Assembly: GCA_018907035.1 (NCBI GenBank)
Contig: JACCIC010000299.1
Span: forward strand, 398,524-462,523
DNA: 64,000 nucleotides
Origin: Sycobia sp. Sy_11
Taxonomy: Eukaryota; Arthropoda; Insecta; Hymenoptera; Epichrysomallidae
Reading direction: 5' to 3'
The notes under the pieces are model-generated. The model was not told where the DNA came from. It saw only the letters and a list, made by a program, of their open reading frames with translations, and searched no databases. The position numbers were made by a program, and so were the translations under genes. Position 1 is the stretch's first letter. Each line of letters opens with the position of its first letter. Below are positions 10,763-22,104 of the stretch, piece after piece.

Positions 10763-11568
10763 AAAAAATGCAATTAAATTGAATTCAAATAAAAAAATGC
10801 TTTATATAAAATCTTTAAAAACATAATAAAAAAAAAATATATTCTATTGTATATGAATATGTTTTTTTATATGTATTTTATAAATATATGTATATGTAAT
10901 ATGTATATGTAATATGTATATATAAAAATAAAAAATGTATGAAAATATTAAAGAAAATGTATTGTAAAAAAAAATAAATAAAAACAACTAAAGAAATGAA
11001 AAAAAAAACAAAATTATGACGTTTTACCTTTTATCCTACCTTTCCTCATTGAATAAAGAACGAACATTAATAATAATTAAATTAATTAACAATAATAATT
11101 ATATAATAGTAATTATTAACATATATTTACATTATCTCTTATCAAAAAAAAAAAATTTCATCATAATTAATAAAATAATAATATCATTAATTAAAATTAA
11201 TTGAAACAGTTTTGTATTCAAGAATAGTATATAAAACGTTTTTTTTTATTTTTAAAAAATTGATAGTATCAAATTTTTTTTCATTCACTTTTAAAATTTT
11301 TTTCATTGATTTACCATTTCTTTTTTATTTTATTAAATTACTTCAATATTTTGTTTTTACTTATTTATTTATTTTTTTAAAACTTCTTCAATATTTTTTT
11401 TAAATTATTTGAAAACTAAAAAATTATAGGAATAATATAACATAAGAATTTATATAATACAATAATATTAATAATTGAAATAAAAAATTACAAATCTGAT
11501 TTTTTCAAGATATATAGTATTTATTAATATAATTTTTTACAAATTTCATTTTTACAATAATGCTATAT
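10763..11568. other. AT-rich spacer with one 270-bp-type unit
   Basis: Extremely A/T-rich. At 10991-11140 it carries one copy of a module (AAAGAAATG, then ACCTTTTATCCTACCTTTCC, then AATAAAGAACG) that is tandemly amplified in copy 2 (52261-53460). Long open frames here (11016-11403) are Ile/Phe/Tyr/Leu runs from low complexity and are not genes. Confidence 0.7.
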
Positions 11569-12174
11569 TTAGTCAATTTCATCTCGTTCATACTATACGG
11601 AATTAGAAAAAAAGTATGAAAAAGTATAAGAAAGTATGAAAAAGTATGAAAAAGTATAAAAAAGTATGAAAAATTATGAACAATGTATGAACATTGTTAG
11701 AAAATATACTTTTCCATAAAGTTTATTTTTTATTACTTTCTGAAATATATACATGAAATAAATATAAAGATGATTATGAGTATGCAAATTACTTACATAT
11801 TTGGCAGAATGATTGTCAACCATTCCTTCTTCTCTCGTCCCTTCACATATAATTTTTTTACTCCAGTACAGCATATCTCCAATGTTCTTTGGAGCCTATG
11901 GTATGGAATGTCACCAGTATCCCATTCAAGCCCATGGTAATCACGCTGCAACCAGTGAACTGTTTTTTTTTTCATTCCATATCAATGGTGGCTTAAAGAT
12001 ATATACTGTAGGTAGTGCCCCTCTTTCCATACCTAATAAACGAAATTACTTTAAAATGAAAGTTTGCGGGCCTCTTGTCTGAAAACCCTACATGTCGCAG
12101 AAGAATACTTTATCTTCTGGACACTTCAGAATATTTTTTCTAAACATCACTTCGTATTCCCTCACTCTACCCAT
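11569..12174 (-). pseudogene. Two-exon unknown Polinton gene (minus strand), copy 1, broken
   Basis: Exon 1 starts at 12174 and ends at a strong donor (ATAT before GTAAGTAA, intron from 11796). The readable half contains VHWLQ, YHGLEWDTGDIPYH and KKLYVKG. Two nonsense changes break it where copy 2 has sense codons: after VFFCDM (Gln codon to TAG) and after FILK (Glu codon to TAA). Exon 2 is almost wholly deleted. The polypyrimidine tract survives at about 11600-11620, but the acceptor AG is lost and only the last few codons before the stop at 11569-11571 remain. Compare copy 2 at 53998-54779. The conserved aspartate-glycine motif suggests a nuclease-like or unknown enzyme fold, with low confidence. 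Confidence 0.6.
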
Positions 12175-12875
12175 ATTCAGTTTATTTCTATTTACCGATA
12201 GTTAGAAGTGTTGATTATGAATGTAAGTTCTATTTTAATGCATTCATTTTCATAATAATTCTCCCCCTCCTCGCGAAATGAGAACTGTCCAACAATTGGC
12301 TGAGAAAAAATCAAATAGATTCGATTGGATGAATGAAGATCGAATTTTTTTTGGTTGGTTACAAGTCAATTCATCCCCTCTATTGTTAGAGAAAGTCACT
12401 TACGACTGCGCGTGGGAGAAGAAAAGCATTTGTACGTTGAGAAAGGAAGTAACGGTAGATATTTAGATGGTCCTAAAACTCTACACGCCCCTCCCGTAGG
12501 AAATCACGTTTATGATTGGACGTTCAAGGAGAAAGAATGATATTTTGATTGGTTTTAGTCTACATATATTCTTCTTATTCTAACACGCTATTGAATGTTT
12601 TCTATCGCAGGCTTGACATTGTGCTTCCACTTCTGTTTCCCCTTCTCCTTATTTTACATTTTCCTTTAAACGCGAGACAGTTTCTTGGAGGAACACAGTT
12701 TCTACACCACAGTTAAATAAGTTCAGTTTCATCTTTCTTATTTTTTCTATTGCCAGTTATACAAGTGTGTTGTATTGTAATAGTGAATAAAGGCGCAATA
12801 TTAAGCGAAGTCTGATATATTTTAAATATATTTTTTTTAATATATTTTATTAGTTCAAGTTAAAATAAAAGTAAA
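12175..12875. promoter_or_regulatory. Divergent intergenic region between the minus-strand gene and PolB, copy 1
   Basis: About 700 bp separate the divergent minus-strand gene and PolB. The region is strongly conserved with copy 2 (54780-55475), although it has no conserved frame, which fits a shared promoter region. A short open frame at 12278-12466 is not preserved in copy 2 and is rejected as a gene. Confidence 0.45.
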
Positions 12876-15800
12876 ATGGCTTATCTTTCGTCTGTCGAAT
12901 TTCAAGTGAAACAACTTCGTGATATTTACGAACGGGTCAGTGAATTGAACGTAATCGAACCCGAGAATTATTCAACAATAACTGAACACAATAACGAACT
13001 TTGTTAGAGCTGAGTGAATTTGAAAAAAACAAGGTCTCTCTCGAGCAGAAAATCAAAAATGTTTGAAATCTCTTATTCATTTGTCATATTTACAAGCAGG
13101 ATTTCGGTTCAATCTTGATAGCGCAGCACCAATTGGACGTAGTCTAATCCCTATCGAGTCAGATAAAGTTGAATAGCGAGATGTTCAATCAGCTTTTAAA
13201 AATCGAATAAGGACAGGTGTTGTGCTTAATTTAAAACATGTGGGCATTTTAAGTTTCTTGCTCGATTCACAGAAGCTCTTTGAGGATAAAGGACAAGCAT
13301 GCTTACAAGAATATGGTGCAATAAAAGTAAATTCTGATTTTATATCAGAATTTTCCATGCAGAAATATGGAGAGGAAACAACAGATATTAAATATTTCAC
13401 GAGTATGAGTGCTACAGTATACATGTCTACTGATTTAGGCAAATGGTGTGAGGAACATATTAAGGACCCTCTTCTTACTCATCTAGAAGAATTTCAGAAA
13501 AAAGATTCTTGATGGACATTAAAAAGTATTATAAGTTTGTGCATAAATATGAAAAAAAATTTCACCTCACAAGGGAAGATCATTTATTCCTCTGCCAAAG
13601 TTCATAGCATCAAAAAGAGCATGTATTAATGTCCAAAACACTGATAATCAATGCTTTAAATACGCTATTCTTTGAGCATTACATCCAAATGAAAAAAAAT
13701 TTCAAAGAGCTCATAATTATGATAAATATGCAAATGAGTTGAAATTTGGTGAAAATAGAATTTCCTGTAAAACTAAAAGATGTTTCCAAATTTGAAAAAT
13801 GGAATAATATTTCAGTAAATGTTAATATGCTTAGAAAGTATGGATCGAAATATGAAGTATCATCAAACAAGAAGGAGAAAAATGCAAATCTTCTTCTCAT
13901 ACAAGATTTCTACATCGATGAGTATGAAGAAAATAATGTTTCTGATGATAATGGAAGTGTGCCTAAATTCCATTATGTTGCGATTAAAAGTATATCTAGA
14001 CTTGTAGGTTCACAAGTGAACAAGACTCACAAAAAATTATACCATTATGAAAGATGTTTACAACATTTTTATAGTGAGGAAAGGCTAGAAAATCATGAAA
14101 ATGTTTGTAAAAATATTAACGATTGTCGAATACATTTACCAAACTCATCGACTAATATTTTAAAATTTGAAGATTATAATAAAGGGGAAAAAGTGCCGTT
14201 TGTAGTTTACGCTGATTTTGAATGCTTATTAAAACCTACACAAAATGAAAATGCTTTTCAACTCCACCAGGCATACAATATAGGATTTTATGTAAAATGT
14301 AGCTTTGATGACAAATTATCCGTTTACAAAGCATATAGACAAAAAAGTGCAGACGATGAGACATCCGCAAGTTCGTTTGTGCGTAAATTAAAATCAATTA
14401 GTGAGCAGATTGATTATCTCTATAAAAATCCAAAACCAATGAAACTCACAGATGATGAAGAGTTGACTTTTAAATGGTCGACCGTTTGCCATATATGTCG
14501 AAAACCATTTTTGGATGAGCAACTGGTAGTGCGAGATCACTGTCCTTTAACACGAAGGTAAATTTAATATAATATAATAATTTAAAAATAATTTAATATA
14601 ATAAAGAAAAAAAAATTATTTTGCTAAATTAATTTATTTTTCATTAGATTCAGAGGTGCTGCCCATAATTCCTGCAATTTGAACTATAAAGACTCGAAAT
14701 TTATTCCAGCAATTTTTCACAATCTCAATTATGATACACTCTTTATATTAAAAGAAATTGGAACTTCTACACTGATGAAAGGTCGAGTTAACTTAATACC
14801 TCATAGCAAGAAAAAATATATTTCCTTTACAAAGTATATGGATGACTGTGATATGAGTTTGAGATTCTTAGATTCTTGGCGATTTTTGCCATCATCTTTA
14901 GAGAAACTTGCGTCTTATCTAGATAATGTACCAATAGCAATACAGGAATTTCAATTAGATGGATACTCAAACGAAAATATCGATCTTCTTAGACGTAAAG
15001 GAATATTTCCTTACGATTTTGTAGATGAACTTGATAAATTAATAACTACAAAGCTGCCGTCGAAAAATGAATTTTATAATAAATTGACAAATTCAGGTAT
15101 TAGTGAGGAAGACTATAAGCATTCTGTTCAAGTGTGGGAAAGTTTTAATACAAGAACATTGGAAGAGTATTCGGACTTATATTTAAAAACAGATGTTCTA
15201 CTCTTAGCAGATGTCTTTGAAAGTTTTCGAGAGACATCTATTAAAGCATACGGCTTATGCCCTGCACATTTTTACTCTACTCCAGGATTAACATTTGCAG
15301 CACCTTTAAGACAAAGGTAGAATTAGAGCTTCTAAAAGATATTGACATGTTATTATTTATTGAATCAGGCATTTGAGGTGGAATAAGTCAGTGCTGCAAT
15401 CGATATGCAAAGGCAAATAATCCGTACATCAGATCGACATATGATGAAAAAAAGAAAACAAAGAACCTTTTATATTATGATATAAATAATTTGTATGGAT
15501 AGGCGATGGAAAATTTAAATGGGTTGATTATGAATCAAATCGTGACTTTTTCAATACACCATCAGATTCGAACGTAGGTTATATTGCTGAAGTAGATTTG
15601 GAGTATCCAAAGGAAATACATGACCAACATGGTGATTTAGCTTTCTGTGCCGTGCATCGTACACCACCTGGCCCAAAACAGAAGAAAGTTCTAACTACTT
15701 TGAACGATAAAAAAAGGTATATAATTCATTATCGCGCCCTTAAGCAAGCGCTCGACAATGGTCTTCGATTGATAAAAGTACATAGAATTTTGAGCTTTGA

Positions 15801-17177
15801 ACAGAAACCTTGGTTAAAATCATATGTTGTACTAAATACTGAAAAGCAAAAGCATGCAAAGAATGAGTTTGAAAAACTCTTTTATAAACTGTTAAGTAAT
15901 GCTGTTTCTGGAAAATGTATTAAGCGAGAACGATCTCGCGATGATGTACGGTTAGTAAATAAATTTATTGGCCGATATGGAGCACAGGCACGCATAGCGC
16001 TACCTAATTATCATAGCTGTGCAATTTTTGATGAAAATTTAGTTGCCATTTAGCTGAAAAAAACAAGTGTAACAATCAAAAAGCCTATATACGTTGGGCT
16101 TTGTATCCTCGATGTATCAAAAACATTAGTCTACGATTTTCACTACTCTTACATGAAACAGCGAGTGGGCGAAAAGTGTAAACTCTTGTATACTGACACT
16201 GATAGCTTGATATATAAGTAGAGGACATTGATATGTATCAAATAATGAAAGAAGATATTCATAGATTTGATACTTCTGATTATGATGAAAATAATCAGTA
16301 TGGAATTCCACGTGAAAATAAAAAAATTCCTGGACTAATGAAAGATGAATGTAATGGAAAGATCTTGATGGAATTTATTGGTTTACGAAGTAAAATGTAC
16401 AGTATTTTAGTTGATGAAAGAGGAATAGTAAAAAAAGCTAAAGGTATTAAATCGGGTGTAGTGAAGAAATCAATTACATTCGATGATTATAGACGATGCC
16501 TGGAAGACCTCGTAATTATACAACGAGAGCAGTGCACCATTCACTCAAAATTGCACATAGTGCATACAGAAAAACAGAAAAAAATTGCCCTAAGTATATT
16601 TGATGATAAAAGATACTTATTGCCTAATACTACAGACACATTACTTTGGGGTCACTATAAAATCCTAGAAGAGAAAATGTTGGAAGCTGCAAGTAAGGTA
16701 GAGAGGGAGATAATGGGAAGTGCAGCTCAGCAAAACGAAGAGGAGGGAAAGGATAATGTGAGGGGATACCATGAGTCCAATGGAAAAAGAGCTCAAGTAG
16801 GTGTAGCTACTGGAGAAGAAGAGAGGGAGAATACAATCGGCAATGAGATTCGAGTCACGGCAGATGTACATGCAGAACAAGAGAGTATGGATAAAGTAAC
16901 TAATGAAAATCAAGTTATGCGAGAAACAGTGACTGAGTATAATATATCTGACGAACTAATGCACAAATGGAATCCTGAAGAAATTTTGAAAGTCTTGGAA
17001 CGGGTAAGCTCAGTTTAAGCCGAGGAAAGGGATGCTCTCCGTGAGGCAATGGGAGAGGCAGAAATTATGGTGGGGAATCAGCTATATGAAGAGATGGAGG
17101 ATGACGAGGAACTCATTCGAGCAGTTGAAGAGTTTGAGAATTATTTGCCATCTCCAAAGAAAACAAGACTAATCTAA
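12876..17177 (+). pseudogene. POLB: Polinton DNA polymerase B, copy 1 (intron-containing, broken)
   Basis: Family B polymerase of the protein-primed type that replicates Polintons. Exon 1 (12876-14557) holds an N-terminal region, a C2H2-like finger (YHYERCLQHFYSEERLENH), exonuclease motif I (VYADFECLL) and a Cys/His cluster (CHICRKPF, then VRDHC). The intron is 14558-14647 (90 bp, GTAAAT to CATTAG). Exon 2 has RGAAHNSCN, Exo II (FHNLNYDT), Exo III (YLKTDVLLLADVFE), motif A (YYDINNLYG), motif B (NAVSGK) and motif C (YTDTDS), then an acidic C-terminal tail. Breaks include early stops near 13003, a stop after VE (W to stop, about 13173), stops at 15374 and 16051, a stop inside motif A with a small deletion, Tyr to Ser in motif B, a one-base loss just after motif C and a stop near 17016. 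The start was chosen because the ATG and next 50 codons match copy 2. Confidence 0.9.
14558..14647 (+). other. Spliceosomal intron in PolB, copy 1
   Basis: AAG before GTAAAT and TTTTCATTAG before ATTCAG delimit a 90-bp AT-rich insert. It falls inside the Cys/His cluster between the VRDHC half and the RGAAHNSCN half. Removing it keeps the frame. Copy 2 has the same sites at 57100 and 57185 with an 86-bp intron. Confidence 0.8.
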
Positions 17178-17278
17178 TAAGGTAAGATTCGTAGTTAATT
17201 TTCTCTTTAAAAAAAAATTAATTTTTCTTTTTTTACTATATTAGAATTAAAAAGAAAAAATTTTTTCTTTTCTTTAGA

Positions 17279-17584
17279 ATGGACTTAGCTACTCTTCACA
17301 AGATATCTGAGAACGAGTTCATGCCGCGGAAGAAATGTACAGAATTGGAGAAAAATCAGCAGTACATGGTGACTGCTTTTAAGCAAGTCTCTACAAAATA
17401 TGGCAGCAAAGTCGTTGTGGAGCTGGACGATAACTTTAAAATATTTTTGCCGTAAAAGATATGTTCGGCATTATCAAAAGAAGAAGAATTTTTCATAAAT
17501 ATGGCTAACAAAGCAAATAAGCTTTGTTTATTTATAGTGTATCAGGGCGGTAATTGTTTTAAGTTTAACACTTCTACTTTTTAA
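17279..17584 (+). pseudogene. Small conserved Polinton gene downstream of PolB, copy 1
   Basis: A 102-codon frame (101 aa plus stop) beginning MDLATLHKISENEFMP, with a central segment (YGSKVVVELDDNFKIFLP) that resembles a beta-barrel strand pattern, and ending near YQGGNCFKF. One stop codon (TAA, 17453-17455) interrupts it where copy 2 has Gln. It starts about 100 bp after PolB, so it may share transcripts with PolB or use its own promoter. Small genes at this position occur in insect Polintons. A role in binding single-stranded DNA is only a guess from size and strand pattern. A polyadenylation signal follows at 17590. Confidence 0.65.
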
Positions 17585-17589
17585 ATATT

Positions 17590-17595
17590 AATAAA
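17590..17595 (+). terminator. Polyadenylation signal after the plus-strand block, copy 1
   Basis: AATAAA six bases after the small gene's stop, in the convergent gap before the minus-strand integrase. It is conserved in copy 2 at 60149-60154. Confidence 0.5.
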
Positions 17596-17756
17596 ACACA
17601 CATAGATTAATTTCTTGTCATTATTTATTTGTAAAAAAAATTAAAACATGTATAACTTAATAACATAAATAAATATTATAATCATAATACACTGTTTTTC
17701 ATATTTAATAACTAGTGACTTTCCACATATACATATATTTTACTTATATATTGCTT

Positions 17757-18709
17757 TCATTTAATTTCTTTTTTATTTATCCAACTATTATGCTCACTAT
17801 TCAATGCTAACCATTTAACATATACGCGGTTACCACTCCATTTTAGCACTTTTTCTACTAGATAAATTTCGGGATACTTAGTCTTTTGAATTTCAGTTTT
17901 ATAAAAACCTCCAGATACAGGCTTATCGTAATAATCTTTAACGTGATAAGTTACTGGATCAGTTTTTACAATTCATGATATTGTAAAAATTTCAGTAGAC
18001 CAATTAGGTGTATAGCCTTTTTCATAAATATGTTTGATTTTACTTATTTGTACATTATCTCCGACATTGTATTTCAGTTTTTTCCTTGCTATCATCTCAA
18101 TTGAAAAACGCTTCTTCACCTCCCTTTCATTTTCTTGGCTTACATTTTCAGGCTTAATTTTTGTTGTTCGATCTTTTCTTAAATTATAAGCTTTCAGTAA
18201 ATCGGGTAGGATACCTACCCATTTATAATTTCCTTGTTTGCTGAATTGTATCCATATTGCATTTTTTAAGGTTCTATTAAATCGTTCACAAATACTTGCA
18301 TGAAGATTACTGTGTGAAGAGTATAGATTTATCTTATACATTTTCATGAGGTTTTGGAAGTGTGAATTGTAAAATTCTTTTCCTTGATCGGTTTGTAGAA
18401 TTGATGGTACTCTTCCATGTTTCAATATCGTATTCATAGCGAGAGTAACATCGTTACCATTCTTTGACTTTACTGGTTTAGCCCAAGCATACTTCGAAAA
18501 TAAATCTATAACAGTGAGTAAGAACGAAACCCTTTATTCTCCTTAGAGTAGGGTATCATTTCTACAAGATCTGCTTGCAAAGTTTCATCTATACCACGTA
18601 TATCATATTTTCTTCGCTTATATCTTCGACGGGCAGGTTTGTGTAGCTCTTCAACCACTTTTTGTTTTACTTCCTGCTGACTTTGCCTTTGCTGATCTTG
18701 TCGATGCAT
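17757..18709 (-). pseudogene. INT: Polinton integrase with C-terminal chromodomain, copy 1 (broken)
   Basis: Retroviral-type (rve) integrase that inserts the element. From the start at 18709: a basic N-terminus (RRRYKRRKYDI), the first catalytic Asp in LQADLVEM, the second in QTDQGKEFYN, and the Glu in SICERFNRTLKN, giving a DDE triad about 35 residues apart between the last two. The C-terminus (about 17790-17900) reads like a chromodomain (YLVEKVLKW...VYVKWLALN...SW). Lesions: a one-base deletion near 18520 shifts frame just after the first Asp, the Trp before the first catalytic Asp is Leu, and a stop falls at 17973. Unlike copy 2, the second catalytic Asp is intact. The start overlaps the end of the upstream fibre-like gene by 59 bp. 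Confidence 0.85.
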
Positions 18710-19193
18710 TTGTTTCCCTATTAATATCTATTATAATACCATTCAAATTTGAAACCGATTATGTCATAGTATTTTTTAAACGATTATGTGAGTCACTAAG
18801 ATTTTTCAATTTCGATTCCAGTTCTGATTTATCCTGAGTGGTTTTCATAAGATTTTTATCCAAATTATTTATTTTTTCTTCCAATTTCAAGTGATTTTGA
18901 TAAAGATCTTTGAATTTCCCTTCAATTATCATACCATTTTGTTCCTGTTGTTTGTCGTTTTCTTTTATCATTTCATTAATTTTTGAAAATACAGTATTTA
19001 GTTCCTTCTCCAAGATTGAATATAACGTTTTTACACAAATTGTATCATTACTTTCAATAGCTTCATCAACATTACAAAGTCGTTTATTTTCTATATCAAA
19101 ATTGCCATCTGTTGTGAAATTGTATCCAACGCCTGCAGGACCTCGACTCCCTTTCGAGTCACTCAAATTTCTTCCAAACAAGTCGAGATTCAT
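18651..19193 (-). pseudogene. Fibre-like coiled-coil protein, Polinton copy 1 (broken)
   Basis: Starts at 19193. A short collagen-like GSRGPAGVGYN segment is followed by a phage-tail-fibre-like repeat (DGNFDIENKRLCNVDEA ... KTLYSILE). A long charged heptad-rich region (about residues 55-145; LEEKINNLDKNL, LESKLKNLSDS) then predicts a coiled coil. An in-frame stop after NTMT (about 18757) replaces a Lys codon of copy 2; the remaining 36 codons continue to a basic Lys/Ser/Gly tail ending at 18651. The tail-fibre repeat plus trimer-type coiled coil suggests a virion spike or fibre. This is inference; sequence similarity to any known fibre was not tested. It overlaps the integrase start. Confidence 0.6.
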
Positions 19194-19240
19194 GATGATA
19201 CTGATTAAAGAATAGACGAATCTGTATTAATATATATATC

Positions 19241-20112
19241 CTATTTCACGCAGTGTGTTGATTGTTCGGCAAATAGTAATCTTAGTCTCTCAACAAGCTC
19301 ATTCGGATCGTCCCAGTACACTAACTCTATTGATGAATCTTTCTTTGCTATTTTATATTTAGGTAGGTTACGTCCTCCTCCCCCTCTTTTATTTGTACGA
19401 CCAGCACTTGTGCAAAACATTGGTGCAATGATGTTGAAATATTTTCTACTCTTCGATGATCGTATAGATTCATCTTTACTATGTTTTTTCCGGGAGCACT
19501 TGTTGCTTCTAGAATACTGCGATCATTTTCACGATCTCCTGCACTTATTAATGTGTCGTCTGGTTCTTTTTTAATAAATAGCTCCATTAGTCCATTAATT
19601 TTAGGATAAGTTAAATCTTTTACTTTTATTTTATTATCATCAAATTTAATTTCAGAATCGCCAAGCATGTATGTTCCTCCAATATTTCTTACTCCATATA
19701 TGTTATCAAATTTACTGCGGCTTTGATCTAAGATATTAGTTTTAACATTGTCTTCATGCATAGATTTGAATGTCGAATTCATCATTGAGTTATCCAATGA
19801 GGCAAAATCATCATCGTAATCATAATCTTTTATGAAAGCTCAACGAATATTATTATCTATCATAAAACTCAACATTTTTCGGAATCTAGTTGGTTTTATA
19901 ATGCTATGATCATTCGAAATGAGATTAGAAGACTGTAAACTGTTTGATTCGACAAGCTTTTCAAGTGGTGTGATGACAGGTTTCAATGTATCTCCTACAA
20001 CTTTTTCGAGATTCTTTCTATCCTGTTTCAATAGTATAGATTATCTTTTAATAGCTTTACGAGCTTGCGACAGCTCGCTAAGGATAATCTTTTCTTTCTC
20101 AAAGTCCGACAT
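19241..20112 (-). pseudogene. DUF8207-like Polinton protein, copy 1 (broken)
   Basis: Begins MSDFEKEK at 20112, with a basic helical N-terminus (KRKSALLK-like), then LEKVVGDTLKPVITPLEKL, and a C-terminal domain with GGTYMLGDSEIKFDDN, YPKINGLMELFIKKEPDD and, near the end, YWDDPNELVERLRLL. This matches the pattern of an uncharacterised domain (I believe DUF8207) common in arthropod Polintons; the accession is from memory. Stops occur near 20041 and after NIR (about 19840). A frame change occurs around 19450-19480. Relative to copy 2 about 50 bp near the 3' end are deleted. Function unknown; its place beside ATPase and fibre genes suggests a virion or assembly role. Confidence 0.7.
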
Positions 20113-20158
20113 CGTGTCGTGTTGATGTGTAAAATTGAACTGAGTGATTAAAATTTTT

Positions 20159-20851
20159 TTAATTTCTTTTTATTGCAAAACAGTCAAAACCTTTTCTGTA
20201 TCTACCAGCATTCATCGTTCTATCTTTATCATTAACAGCAAATCCATATTTATTATTTTTCCAGCATTCAGAACAAAGATTTCGACACTCATTGAAAGAC
20301 AGATCAGTATTGACATGATCATCATAAATATGTTTTAAATTCACATCATCTTGCCGATAAATTACCAACATATTAATATTATCTCTAATAAGATGTTTTG
20401 GTATATGAGCATATGACTGGCATAGGTAGAAGCAGTCTATACTTTTATGTATCCCCATACAGAAAAATGTTTTGACGTTATCTTGCATCTCATAAGCTAC
20501 ATCGTCAAAAATCATAATTGAATTGGGCAATGCTTCATCTGGTGATATTACAGATTCATGTTCACTAAACGGAAAATATGAGACGCCTTGGATTGGTTCT
20601 ATTACTCTTTTGAGAATTTGATACTTTGGTTGATTTAACGATTTTGAATAAACATACACATTCTCGAATCTAAGACCATTGGGATGAGTGATTAAAGCTA
20701 ATAAGCTATTTGTTTTTCCGTAGTTTGATGGACCGCAGAATACTGCTCGTATACAATCTGGTAGTAACTCTCCGTATCGCTTCCTTCTTTTTTCCTTTCC
20801 AAAATCAAAGCTAACGACGGGCAGTTTCATGTTCTGCTCAGTGAAATCCAT
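20159..20851 (-). CDS. ATP: A32/FtsK-like genome-packaging ATPase, copy 1 (intact frame)
   Basis: A complete 230-codon frame. Walker A is CGPSNYGKT near residue 38 and Walker B is NSIMIFDDVA near residue 112. FYLCQSYAHIPKHLIRDN follows and fits the sensor region, and KRYGELLPDCIRAVF precedes Walker A. These are the marks of the packaging ATPase of Polintons and related double-jelly-roll viruses, which pumps DNA into the capsid. The length is close to that usual for the family (200-280 aa). It is one of the few intact genes in either copy. In copy 2 the homologue has a frameshift near its end. It lies 46 bp downstream of the DUF8207-like gene start on the same strand. Confidence 0.9.
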   Translation of the reverse strand: MDFTEQNMKLPVVSFDFGKEKRRKRYGELLPDCIRAVFCGPSNYGKTNSLLALITHPNGLRFENVYVYSKSLNQPKYQILKRVIEPIQGVSYFPFSEHESVISPDEALPNSIMIFDDVAYEMQDNVKTFFCMGIHKSIDCFYLCQSYAHIPKHLIRDNINMLVIYRQDDVNLKHIYDDHVNTDLSFNECRNLCSECWKNNKYGFAVNDKDRTMNAGRYRKGFDCFAIKRN

Positions 20852-20945
20852 GTTGATATGATAATATCTAGTTTAATATTGACTGACGTAAATATATAAA
20901 TATTGATTTTATATTTTCGATCATTAGTTATAATTTGACTGCCAA

Positions 20946-21738
20946 GAAGCATGTGGATTGCTTGATAGAGTAATCAACAATTTACCTATCGAAATGCATC
21001 TTCCTGGTTATCAATACTGTGGCCCCGGAACTTAATTAACAAAGCGATTAAAAAGGGGTGATCCAGGAATAAATGAACTAGATAAGGCAGGTAAAGAACA
21101 TGACATTGAATACTCTAATAAAAACAATAATCGTAAAGTGGCTGACATAAAGCTTGCTAATAAAGCTTGGCAACGGATTAAAGTTAAAGATGCTAGTCTT
21201 GCGGAGAAACCGTCAGCTCTAGAGGTTGTCAGTGCTATGAAATTAATGTCAAAAACTGGAATGGGGGTGAAATTCAACAAATTGGTGACAGCAGCCAAAA
21301 AATCATTGAAATCAGGTGAAAAATTCACGCAAAGTCATACAGTCCGCCTTAAAAGATGCTCGTGTAGCTCTTAAGAATAGTGGTTGTAAGAAGAAAGTTC
21401 TCATTCAACGTGTGATACCTCTACCGTCTGAAATTGGCGGAGTTCTTCCTTTCCTTATTCCACTGTTCGCAGGACTAAGTGGAACTGGTGCTTTAGCCGG
21501 AGGTGTTGCTCGAATAGCTAAAGCAGTAAATAATACTAAAGCTGCGCAGAAACATTATCAAGAAAGTAAGCGTCATAATAAGACTATGGAGGCTATTGCT
21601 TTAGGTAAAGGTCTCTATCTGAAACCATATAAACGTGGAGTGGGATTATTTCTCAAACCGCATATCGGACACGGTCTAATTGAAAGAAAAAAAAAACTTC
21701 AATTTAATTTTGTCAAATCGTCTACTAACAAACTATGA
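20946..21738 (+). pseudogene. PLA2-domain / hydrophobic minor virion protein, copy 1 (broken)
   Basis: The N-terminal part has the parvovirus-type phospholipase A2 signature: calcium loop QYCGPGT and active site DKAGKEHDIEYS. The C-terminal part (from 21316) has a hydrophobic glycine-rich segment (VLPFLIPLFAGLSGTGALAGG) followed by basic amphipathic helices and a KGLYLKPYKRGVG tail. Related viruses use such proteins to breach endosomal membranes during entry. Lesions: the start region is deleted (about 35 bp against copy 2), a stop follows CGPGT (about 21031), the conserved Cys before the HD dyad is Gly, and a frameshift lies at about 21315. Whether the two parts are one protein or two adjacent genes is uncertain. 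Confidence 0.75.
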
Positions 21739-22065
21739 TCTTATAAAATATGCACATATATTACAAATTCCATATTTTCGAGGTGTTTTCATGAAAAATA
21801 GCCTTCCTCGTAATGGACCGTGGCATAACGAATCTCCTATTGTTAATCTCGATGATTCGCAAAATAAAGGTACCCATTGGGTCAGTTATCGAAAGATAGG
21901 ATCGACGTTACCTACTTTGACAGCATTGGTGACCTCAAACCTCCCATAGATCTTATGAAATATTTCAATGTGAAAGAAGTGAAATACAACTATACAAGAT
22001 ATCAGAATTTCGACTCATTCATTTGCGGTCATCTTTGTCTTCGTTTTTTAACTGAAAGTCTATGA
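21680..22065 (+). pseudogene. PRO: Adenain-like cysteine protease, copy 1 (frameshifted)
   Basis: Maturation protease related to adenovirus adenain. The first frame runs YDLIKYAHILQIPYFRGVF to GTHWVSYRK, containing the catalytic His. After a one-base loss near 21895 the second frame gives VTYFDSIGDLKPP (acidic residue), YNYTRYQ (oxyanion Gln) and ICGHLCLRFL (catalytic Cys). Order and spacing of the triad fit the family, and about 128 codons is near the Polinton norm. It overlaps the preceding gene by 59 bp. No second copy is visible because copy 2 leaves the window. Confidence 0.85.
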
Positions 22066-22104
22066 AAAGGATTTGACAGATAAAATTGGATTATTCTCGC
22101 TGAA

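Noticed and set aside
11016..11403. Ile/Asn/Phe-rich frames in the Polinton spacer
   Set aside because: Low-complexity A/T DNA; the frames are not preserved in copy 2.
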